IMG/VR virus record: IMGVR_UViG_3300030101_004409
Location: 1-31,736 of that record
Strand: one strand, 5' to 3'
DNA length: 31,736 nucleotides
Origin: a virus
The notes under the pieces were generated by a model. That model was given only the letters and a program-made list of their open reading frames with translations. It ran no database searches and was not told the DNA's origin. Positions 21,170-28,289 of the stretch are shown here, piece by piece. Each line of letters opens with the position of its first letter. Position 1 is the stretch's first letter. The translations under genes were made by a program, and so were the position numbers.

Positions 21170-22038
21170 ATGAATATATTGATTACCACATAAGATCCTC
21201 AGAAGCAAAAGACATTGATCCAGCTAATGATTGTCTGAAATATATCAGCAATAGATTTGAGTTAAACATTGAACAAAGATATTGGTTGGCTTTTTTATAT
21301 GCTTGTTGTTATTCAGGAAGCACAGTGTATTACATATACAATGAGTTTCCAGATTTTGAAAATGTTGATGAGGACAGGTTAAGTAGGTGGTGGGATAGCA
21401 ACAAGCACAAAACTATTTTTCAAACAGATCGTCTGAAAGTAAAAAGCTTTAATGAGTTTGTTAATATATTTAAATCATATAAAAGCTTATTAAACGGCTT
21501 AACACAGGAAGAATATTTTAATTCTTTGAAACAGCCAAACAGACAGATGACATATGATAATTGTTATCAGGATCTTATGAAAATACACTACTTCGGCAGA
21601 TTCACAATGTTTATTTACTTGGAAATGGTAAATGTTTTGACAGATTTTGATTTAGAACCAACATACTTAGACCTAAAAAACGCCGAAAGCTGTAGAAATG
21701 GTTTAGTTTACAGCATTGAAAGATTTGATTTAGATACACACGGCAAGAAAAAAAGATTAAATAAAAATGAATTAGGATATTTACAATATCAATTTGAGCT
21801 AGTTAAAGAAGAAATAGAACAGCTTGATATACAACACACAAATATTTGGAACATTGAAACTACACTTTGTGCTTTTAAGAAATTTAAAAAGGGCAAAAGA
21901 TATGTAGGTTATTACATAGATCGTCAGCGAAAAGAAATAGAAAAAATGCAAGATTTAGTTTCAGACGGGGTTAATTGGAATGTTTTATGGGATTTCAGGA
22001 ACGAAACTTATGATAAACAATGGTTAAAAGAGTTGTAG
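21163..22038 (+). CDS. Helical protein resembling amino-acid:DNA transferase / alpha-glutamyl-putrescinyl-thymine pyrophosphorylase
   Basis: This 291-residue all-helical protein carries RFELNIEQRYWLAFLYACCY (31-50), FQTDR (86-90), HYFGRFTMFIYLEM (142-155), ESCRNGLVY (175-183) and YYIDRQRKEI (230-239). These segments fit my memory of the aGPT-PPlase group proposed for phages that make alpha-putrescinyl or glutamyl thymine; members have since been linked to transfer of amines onto activated 5-hydroxymethyluracil in DNA. The kinase right downstream fits this. I chose the ATG at 21163 over a TTG at 21157. Identification is by remembered motifs and context, so moderate. Confidence 0.55.
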   Translation: MVNEYIDYHIRSSEAKDIDPANDCLKYISNRFELNIEQRYWLAFLYACCYSGSTVYYIYNEFPDFENVDEDRLSRWWDSNKHKTIFQTDRLKVKSFNEFVNIFKSYKSLLNGLTQEEYFNSLKQPNRQMTYDNCYQDLMKIHYFGRFTMFIYLEMVNVLTDFDLEPTYLDLKNAESCRNGLVYSIERFDLDTHGKKKRLNKNELGYLQYQFELVKEEIEQLDIQHTNIWNIETTLCAFKKFKKGKRYVGYYIDRQRKEIEKMQDLVSDGVNWNVLWDFRNETYDKQWLKEL

Positions 22039-22553
22039 CAATTGGCGGTGTGCCATGCTCTGGAAAAACAACACTTGTTAGAGAAATATTAAACAAAGTG
22101 CAAGATGAGCCGAAATTTTTTAAATATGGGCTTCTAAGGGGTTATATATCAGGCGACACAGCAATACTTGGCATATACCAGCAAAATGATACTTTTGGTG
22201 GAACTGACAAGCTTTCTATGGCAGTCCAAAAAGATTATGAGAAGTTTTTAGAAATAACAGACTATAATGTTTTATTTGAGGGCGATAGGCTGTTTACAAA
22301 AAAGAATTTATTACACTTACAGGACAAATATGAGCAGAAGTTTATTATTTTAGATCTTGATAAGAAAACATTAGAAAAAAGACATGAGCAAAGAAATGAT
22401 ACTCAGTCAGAAAAGTTTAAAAAGTCTAGGCAGACAAAGATAAATAATATACTCAGTGATGAGTGTTTGAAACCCGATTTGGAAGTAATTCAAATAACGG
22501 ATAAACAGAAAGCAGGGGAAATAGCTGATAAAGTTATAAAGTTCCTGTTTTAA
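22020..22553 (+). CDS. P-loop kinase resembling 5-hydroxymethyluracil DNA kinase
   Basis: This 177-residue protein has Walker A GGVPCSGKTT (9-18), a distinctive FGGTDKLSMAVQKDYEKFL (59-77), the acidic VLFEGDRLF (84-92), an arginine-rich lid region (KRHEQRNDTQ) and SRQTK (136-140). The GTDxLSMxVQ and FEGDR combination is characteristic, as I recall, of phage kinases that phosphorylate the hydroxymethyl group of 5-hydroxymethyluracil in DNA. It starts 19 bases inside the preceding gene, a strong overlap, so the two are coupled. A generic nucleotide or small-molecule kinase is the alternative. Confidence 0.7.
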   Translation: MVKRVVAIGGVPCSGKTTLVREILNKVQDEPKFFKYGLLRGYISGDTAILGIYQQNDTFGGTDKLSMAVQKDYEKFLEITDYNVLFEGDRLFTKKNLLHLQDKYEQKFIILDLDKKTLEKRHEQRNDTQSEKFKKSRQTKINNILSDECLKPDLEVIQITDKQKAGEIADKVIKFLF

Positions 22554-22569
22554 CAGGGAATTAACAGGT

Positions 22570-22860
22570 ATGGCGAAGTTTAAAAAAGGGCAGTCAGGTA
22601 ATCCAAAAGGGCGACCAAAAGGCACAACAACATTAAATAGTTTGTTAAAAAAAATAGGATCTGAAGAAGTCAAAGGAACTGATGCTGATAAATTAGAGTT
22701 TATTATGCGTAAAGTATTTGATTTTGCAGTAAAAGGCGAAAGCTGGGCTGTTCATTTCATAGCAGACAGGCTTGAGGGTAAACCAAAACAGACTGTCGGT
22801 ATTCACGAGGTAAATGAAGATCCAATAAAAGTGTTTGATATTGATGAAGTGGAAGATTGA
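22570..22860 (+). CDS. Small terminase-like DNA-binding protein (DUF5681 type)
   Basis: The N-terminus of this 96-residue protein, KFKKGQSGNPKGRPKGTTT, is the signature of a phage protein family (DUF5681) found just before the large terminase and thought to be the small subunit. It would bind genomic DNA and regulate packaging. The following helical part ends in an acidic tail. It overlaps the large terminase gene by 17 bases, which supports the pairing. Confidence 0.72.
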   Translation: MAKFKKGQSGNPKGRPKGTTTLNSLLKKIGSEEVKGTDADKLEFIMRKVFDFAVKGESWAVHFIADRLEGKPKQTVGIHEVNEDPIKVFDIDEVED

Positions 22861-24037
22861 TGACACGAGAAAGTCTATATTGCATGATAAATCAAGATAC
22901 AAAATTTTGGTTTGTGGTCGCAGGTGGGGCAAAACTTTTTTTTCACTGATATGGCTTTTACATACTGAATTAAAACCAAATGAAAGACGATGGATAATTT
23001 ATCCAAGTTATAGACAGGCTAAAATGGTAGCTTGGGCTTTGGTTAAAAGAATTTTTGCAGGAAAAGATGTTAAGGTAAATGAGTCTGAATTATCAATCAC
23101 TCTTAATAATGGGGCTAAAATAGAATTAAAAGGAGCTGATAAAGAGGACAACATAAGAGGTGTCAGTCTTAATCGAGTAGTATTAGATGAATATGCTTAC
23201 ATGAAACCAAATGTATGGGGAGAGATCGTTCAACCCATGTTAGCAGAAACAAAGGGACAAGCATTGTTTGTCGGTACACCAACAGGAATACAAAATCATT
23301 TTTACGATATGTATGTTAAAGGACAAAGCAATAACGCAGACTATAAGAGTTGGCAATTCACTACTATTGACGGCGGGTTTATTTCCGCAGAAGAAATAGA
23401 CAGTGCCAAAAAAAACTTGGACCCTAAAACTTTTAGGCAGGAATATGAAGCAAGTTTTGAAACAGCAGCGAACAGATGTGCATATAACTTTGACAGAAAT
23501 ATACATGTGAAAGAAATGGATAAAACACCTAGACTTTTTTGGGGTATAGACTTTGGTGTATCAAGCTATATGACAGCAATATTAATGTGCGAAAATACAA
23601 AGGGCGAAGTTTATGTATTTGATGAGATTGGCTTACAAAACTCAAATACTTTTGAATTAGCTTTAATGATGAAAAAAGTTGCACCTAATGTGCCAGTGTA
23701 CCCAGATCCAGCAGGGAAAGCAAGAACAAGCAATAGCACAAAGTCTGATCATAGTATATTGCGTGAGGCAGGATTTACAGTGATTAGTAGAAAAGCAAAC
23801 CCGACACAGAAAGACAGATTAAATGCATTGAACAGGATGCTGGGAGATGCAAGAGGTAAAACAAAGCTTTTTATAGATCCTAAATGTAAAAACACAATTA
23901 GAGATCTTGAATTAACAACATTAGAAAATGGACATATTTTGAAAACAGAAACTTTATCACACTTTCTTGACGGAATTATGTACCCCATTGAATACAGATA
24001 TGGTTTCAAAGGCAAAGCAAACACAATAGAGTGGTAA
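22844..24037 (+). CDS. Terminase large subunit
   Basis: This is the DNA packaging motor and nuclease, 397 residues. Walker A is GRRWGKT (25-31), Walker B is RVVLDEYAYMK (about 107-117), the motif VGTPTG follows as coupling motif, and the RNase H-like nuclease has WGIDFGVSSY, VYPDPAGKAR and SHFLDGIMYP with the metal-binding aspartates. It starts at ATG 22844 in preference to an in-frame TTG at 22835. Size is at the short end for the family. Confidence 0.95.
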   Translation: MKWKIDDTRKSILHDKSRYKILVCGRRWGKTFFSLIWLLHTELKPNERRWIIYPSYRQAKMVAWALVKRIFAGKDVKVNESELSITLNNGAKIELKGADKEDNIRGVSLNRVVLDEYAYMKPNVWGEIVQPMLAETKGQALFVGTPTGIQNHFYDMYVKGQSNNADYKSWQFTTIDGGFISAEEIDSAKKNLDPKTFRQEYEASFETAANRCAYNFDRNIHVKEMDKTPRLFWGIDFGVSSYMTAILMCENTKGEVYVFDEIGLQNSNTFELALMMKKVAPNVPVYPDPAGKARTSNSTKSDHSILREAGFTVISRKANPTQKDRLNALNRMLGDARGKTKLFIDPKCKNTIRDLELTTLENGHILKTETLSHFLDGIMYPIEYRYGFKGKANTIEW

Positions 24038-24048
24038 AAGGACAACAA

Positions 24049-25386
24049 ATGATAATTACAAATTTGACAGAAAAAATGTTATACAATTTGCTTATGGAAA
24101 CCATAAAAGACGGGTACGATAAGCAAATGGAAGAAAGAGAAAGACTTCTAGATTATTATGAGGGCATAAATCTTGAACACGATTTAAAACAATATTTTGA
24201 TAGCGAATCACTTTCACAGATCCCGCCAATGTATATCAATTTGGTAAGAAACATAATTAACAGACGAGCATTGGTATATCAACAAGCACCAATTAGATAT
24301 AATGATAAATATAATGAGGTCATTGGGGACTTCGATTCCTTTATGAAACAATTTGAGCAACTTACATACTTATTAGGTACGGAAGCTTTATACACGCACT
24401 GGGACGATACCCAACAGAAATTAAAATATAGACCTATTCACTTCTTTGTGCCGTTCTTTAAACCAAATGAGGACGAGCCGTTTGCAGTAATGTATCAAGC
24501 CGAATCACAGCTTATGGCAAGAACAGAAGACGCACAATATATGTTTTGGAGTAAAGACACTGAAGATATGGAAGGAAAGTATTTTATGATTTCTTCAAAG
24601 GGTAAAATCACTTCTATTGTAGATGGAGATAAAAACCCGTATGGAGATATTATACCATTTAATATTTCACATAGACACCCGTACACAAGAGACTTTTTTA
24701 GAGAGGGTGCAAGTGATCTTGTTGACGGAATGCGATCTATAAACATTATGCTTACTGAATTAGCATTACACGGAAGATTCCAATTGGGACAGCCTTTATT
24801 TACAGGATTGGACACAGAACAAATAATTAGAATGGGACAAGATAAAGCTATTGTATTACCTGAGGGGGCAAACTTTTCTTATGCTTCGCCAAACGCAGAT
24901 ATAAATGGTATGATAGAATCAACAAAGTATATGGTTGACAGCATTGCACAGGCTAATAATGTAAGAATTAATTGGACTGATAAAGCAGCTGAAAGTGGAC
25001 TTTCTAAAAAAATGAGTGAACTAGATCTTATGGACGCATTGAGAAGTGATGTTGAACAGATTTATAGACCATTTGAAAAAGAACAATTTAGAATAGCACA
25101 AAGAATATGTGAAGTATCAGGTGGCATACAGCTTGGAGATCAATTCAGTATCGACTTTGCTGAAAGAGAAATACCTATGTCCCAAGATGAGGAAATATCA
25201 TATTATACTTGGGCTTTTGCTAACGATCTTGAAACAAGACAAAGCTATTTAAGAAAGAAAAACCCAGATTTACAAGAAGAAGAAATTACAGAAATGGTTG
25301 AACAGCTGGACGCAGAAAGCCCACAGCAACAAGAAGCTAATCAAACACAGTCAATATTAGACAGAATAGGCGAACGAGTTGGCTAA
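24049..25386 (+). CDS. Portal protein
   Basis: This 445-residue protein should form the dodecameric portal at the capsid vertex. It has the classic N-terminal pattern ERERLLDYYEGINLEHD, then IPPMYINLVRNIINRRALVY, a central region LVDGMRSINIMLTELALHGR, and helices down to a Gln/Glu-rich C-terminus. It follows the large terminase, as expected. I used the ATG at 24049 because AAAGGA lies six bases upstream; an earlier in-frame GTG at 24031 is not supported. Confidence 0.88.
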   Translation: MIITNLTEKMLYNLLMETIKDGYDKQMEERERLLDYYEGINLEHDLKQYFDSESLSQIPPMYINLVRNIINRRALVYQQAPIRYNDKYNEVIGDFDSFMKQFEQLTYLLGTEALYTHWDDTQQKLKYRPIHFFVPFFKPNEDEPFAVMYQAESQLMARTEDAQYMFWSKDTEDMEGKYFMISSKGKITSIVDGDKNPYGDIIPFNISHRHPYTRDFFREGASDLVDGMRSINIMLTELALHGRFQLGQPLFTGLDTEQIIRMGQDKAIVLPEGANFSYASPNADINGMIESTKYMVDSIAQANNVRINWTDKAAESGLSKKMSELDLMDALRSDVEQIYRPFEKEQFRIAQRICEVSGGIQLGDQFSIDFAEREIPMSQDEEISYYTWAFANDLETRQSYLRKKNPDLQEEEITEMVEQLDAESPQQQEANQTQSILDRIGERVG

Positions 25387-26092
25387 GTTAGACTTTTACA
25401 ATAAAGAAATTTCTAACATACAAGATCAACTAATTAAAAAGCTTGATAAGATTGTTATTGGTTTGACAACACTCAACGATACTGAGCTAGTGCAATTAGC
25501 AAGACAAATAGACTTTTTTGACGAAATGAATAGACTGGGATATGCTTCGCTTATTGAAAGAACAAGAAGTGTATATGCTGAAGAAATAGCATTGATATTT
25601 AGCCAGTTAAGTCAAAGACAATTATCACAAGTGGCTATTGCAAGCATAGAAGCTGTTAATGATTTAATTGAATTTGAATTAACATACTTAACAAACAATA
25701 CAAGATCTTACGCAGATCAATTGAAGAATGCTATGATAAGAGGTGTTATTACAGGCGAATCAAATGCTCAAATAATACAAAACTTATCAAACGGCTTTGG
25801 TGTAGGAAAGTTTATCAGTAGCAGTGAATCATCATTTTTAATTAATGATGCTTTCGCAACTTTTTCAAATGCTACAAGGGCAAAAGCTTTTGAGGACTTT
25901 CCTGAACAAAAATTTAGATATATAGGTGTGAATGACGATAAAACTAGACCAGCTTGTAAAAAGGTATTGGCATTAGTTAAAGAAAGAGGTCCATTAACAC
26001 GAAAACAAATTGCTAATCTTAAAGTAAAAGATTTTGAAGGATTTAGCAGACGAGGTGGATACAATTGCAGACACGACTGGGTGGCAATATGA
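25379..26092 (+). CDS. Minor head protein (Mu gpF / SPP1 gp7-like)
   Basis: This 237-residue protein has helical N-terminal two-thirds and a C-terminal signature GVNDDKTRPACKKVLALVKE followed by FEGFSRRGGYNCRHDWVAI, the Mu gpF/SPP1 gp7 pattern with Cys and His. It is packed in the capsid and aids head morphogenesis or DNA ejection. The only workable start is a TTG at 25379 with AGG nine bases upstream; it overlaps the portal gene by 8 bases. Confidence 0.8.
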   Translation: MAKLDFYNKEISNIQDQLIKKLDKIVIGLTTLNDTELVQLARQIDFFDEMNRLGYASLIERTRSVYAEEIALIFSQLSQRQLSQVAIASIEAVNDLIEFELTYLTNNTRSYADQLKNAMIRGVITGESNAQIIQNLSNGFGVGKFISSSESSFLINDAFATFSNATRAKAFEDFPEQKFRYIGVNDDKTRPACKKVLALVKERGPLTRKQIANLKVKDFEGFSRRGGYNCRHDWVAI

Positions 26093-26556
26093 GAATATTT
26101 GACATTCCAAAAGTCAGCAACAGGTTTATGAAGTCTGTGGCACAAAGGGGCATAGATCTTATTATTAAAGACGCAAGCAAAGGGATCTTTCAAAAAGATA
26201 GCACACAATACAAAAAATTTCCATATAGTTCGGGCTATAAAAAATATAAATCGAACAGTATGAACAGATTTTCAGACGGGGCTAAGCTTAAAGGGTTTGC
26301 TAATCAGTCAACTGATACAACCACAAGCTATAAAAATATGCGACTGACTGGAAGAACATTAAGAGGTATGAGAGCAGGATCAAGAAAAAATACTGGAATT
26401 ATTACTTATGATAGAGGGGAAATAGTTTTAGGCAATCGAGAAACTGACATATACAACTTAAGAACTATCAACAGAAACAAAATTATGAATAAGGTTGAAA
26501 GATTGTATGCTCAAAAGATTAGAAAGTATGCAAGAAAAACCATAACTATAAAATAA
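26089..26556 (+). CDS. Small basic head-region protein
   Basis: This 155-residue protein is very basic (KKFPYSSGYKKYKSNSMNRF, and RLYAQKIRKYARKTITIK at the C-terminus). It starts in an ATGA overlap with the minor head gene and precedes the scaffold, so it is likely a head-morphogenesis or portal-associated protein. The SYKNMRLTGRTLRGMRAGSR segment resembles head-tail virion-morphogenesis proteins (LTG.T...M). Family not certain. Confidence 0.5.
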   Translation: MRIFDIPKVSNRFMKSVAQRGIDLIIKDASKGIFQKDSTQYKKFPYSSGYKKYKSNSMNRFSDGAKLKGFANQSTDTTTSYKNMRLTGRTLRGMRAGSRKNTGIITYDRGEIVLGNRETDIYNLRTINRNKIMNKVERLYAQKIRKYARKTITIK

Positions 26557-26565
26557 GGGGACAGT

Positions 26566-27108
26566 ATGTCAGAAGATGTAAAAGCGGTTGAACAAGAAGC
26601 AGTAGTAGAAAGTCAGCCAAAGGAAGAAACTAACAATGAAGTCGGTGGCTTAATTGCAGAAAGTAAAAAGTACCGAACAAGAGCTCAAACAGCAGAAGCT
26701 GAGTTAAAGGAACTCAAAGAGAATCTAAAACTTCAAGAACAAAAACAACTTGAAGAAAAAGAGGAATTCAAATCTTTGTATGAAAATGTAAAAGCAGAAA
26801 ATGAACAATTGAAACCAGTTGTTGAAAAGTTTGAAATACAAGAAAAACAAAGACGAGAACATTTGCTGTCTCAACTTTCAGATGAAGAACAGGAAATTTA
26901 TGTAGATCTCCCAACGATGAAGTTGGAAAAGCACATTGAAAGATTGAGTAAAAAGAAAGTGCAAGTATCAGATGCCAAAGAAGTTGTATCTAGTGGCAAG
27001 TTTGCAACCAATGCAAAGTTTGCTGATATAACTGAAGACGATCGTAAAAAAATGAAAAGAGATCCGAAGCTTTGGAATCAGATATTAGAGGGCTATAGTA
27101 AAAACTAA
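26566..27108 (+). CDS. Capsid scaffold protein
   Basis: This 180-residue protein is highly charged, with a long coiled-coil core (about 35-110, RAQTAEAELKELKENLKLQE) and a C-terminal basic helix ending ILEGYSKN. Scaffolds with this character lie just upstream of the major capsid gene, as here. No serine protease motif is visible, so maturation by a cleaving protease is not suggested by this gene. AAGGGGACAGT precedes the ATG. Confidence 0.78.
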   Translation: MSEDVKAVEQEAVVESQPKEETNNEVGGLIAESKKYRTRAQTAEAELKELKENLKLQEQKQLEEKEEFKSLYENVKAENEQLKPVVEKFEIQEKQRREHLLSQLSDEEQEIYVDLPTMKLEKHIERLSKKKVQVSDAKEVVSSGKFATNAKFADITEDDRKKMKRDPKLWNQILEGYSKN

Positions 27109-27132
27109 TATAACATATAAAGGGGCTTAAAA

Positions 27133-27990
27133 ATGGCTAATGTGACGACTACAAAAGTCGATGTTTTTCTTGGCGAAATGTGGTCTGATGCAGTTTTAGA
27201 ATTTGCTCAGAAAAGAATGCAATTGAGAAATCAAATTACAGACTTTTCAGCACTTGCTACTGGTGTAGATAGGATCAACATTCCACAAGTCAAAGAAGAC
27301 TCAAAAAGAGATAAGAGTGCAGACTCAGCTGTCACGTATGACGCAAATACTGACACTTCAAGAACAATTCCACTAGATCAACATATCTACGAAGCTAAAA
27401 GAATTGAAGATATTGCAAATGTGCAATCAAATCAGTCTTTATTCGAAGTTTATGCTAGTTCTATGGGTTATTCTTTAGCAAAAGGTGTAGAAGCATATAT
27501 TGCTGGTAAACTACAAGGACATACACAAAACTTAATTACACTTGCAACAGATGATATCATCTTACCAGCTGAATTAAGAAGTGGACTTGAACTATTACTA
27601 GATCAAAACTATGACTACACAGACGGAGATACTTTCTTCTATGCAAATCCAAAAGCTTACATGGGCTTAATGGGACAGGGCGATTTTACTGAATCTCAAA
27701 AAAGAGGTGATGCTGTAAATCCAATCGTCTCAGGTAATGTAATGGAAATATATGGTATGCCTGTATATCCATCAACAGACTGGTCTGAGGGCGGAACTAA
27801 TATATCAGGTACTGTATTCAAGAGAGAATCTGTTTACTATGCTGAGCAATTTGGCGTAAGAAGTCAAAGTGCATATGACATTGATCATCTAGCAACTTCC
27901 GTTGTTGTTGATATGTTGTTTGGTGCAACATTATCACACCCAGAGGAAAATGCATTAGGTGGTATTGTCAACTTCAAGAATGCTTCATAA
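27133..27990 (+). CDS. Major capsid protein
   Basis: This 285-residue protein lies after the scaffold and before a strong hairpin terminator, and has a good ribosome binding site (AAAGGGGCTT). It has segments typical of HK97-fold coat proteins: INIPQVKEDSKRDKSADSAV, GYSLAKGVEAYIAGKLQGHT, LRSGLELLLDQNYDYTDGDT and MEIYGMPVYPSTDW. Length is normal for small siphovirus coats. Specific decoration or crosslinking features are not evident. Confidence 0.88.
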   Translation: MANVTTTKVDVFLGEMWSDAVLEFAQKRMQLRNQITDFSALATGVDRINIPQVKEDSKRDKSADSAVTYDANTDTSRTIPLDQHIYEAKRIEDIANVQSNQSLFEVYASSMGYSLAKGVEAYIAGKLQGHTQNLITLATDDIILPAELRSGLELLLDQNYDYTDGDTFFYANPKAYMGLMGQGDFTESQKRGDAVNPIVSGNVMEIYGMPVYPSTDWSEGGTNISGTVFKRESVYYAEQFGVRSQSAYDIDHLATSVVVDMLFGATLSHPEENALGGIVNFKNAS

Positions 27991-28011
27991 GCATAATTGA
28001 AAATCGACTAA

Positions 28012-28041
28012 ATATGGGGCTATTTTCGGATAGCCCTATAT
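28012..28041 (+). terminator. Long hairpin after the major capsid gene
   Basis: ATATGGGGCTAT (28012-28023) and ATAGCCCTATAT (28030-28041) form a 12-bp stem with one G-U pair and a six-base TTTCGG loop. There is no strong T run after it (TATCATT), so it may be a partial terminator or an mRNA 3'-end stabiliser that raises capsid transcript levels over the fibre gene. Confidence 0.6.
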
Positions 28042-28073
28042 TATCATTAAAAAAGAATTTGAAAGGGATCTAA

Positions 28074-28289
28074 ATGCCAATATACGAATATATATGCAGT
28101 TGTGGTGCAAGATTTGAAACATTGCAGGGTTTTAATGAACCGAAACTAGAAAAATGCAATAAAAAAATAAACGATTGCTGTGAGGGCGGTAAATTAACAA
28201 GATTAATAAGCCGACCAACTTTATTGAAATTAGGTCATTTATCAGACAATAAACTAAGAGAAGAACTTGGAGATAATATTGATTCATGA
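28074..28289 (+). CDS. FmdB-type small zinc ribbon protein
   Basis: The N-terminus MPIYEYICSCGARFETLQGF is the FmdB/regulatory-protein-like zinc ribbon start, and later CNKKINDCCEGG provides the second cysteine pair. The rest (KLTRLISRP...) is helical and basic. These small proteins bind zinc and have no clear phage role. AAAGGGATCTAA lies upstream. Its stop overlaps the fibre start (ATGA), so the two are coupled. Confidence 0.75.
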   Translation: MPIYEYICSCGARFETLQGFNEPKLEKCNKKINDCCEGGKLTRLISRPTLLKLGHLSDNKLREELGDNIDS

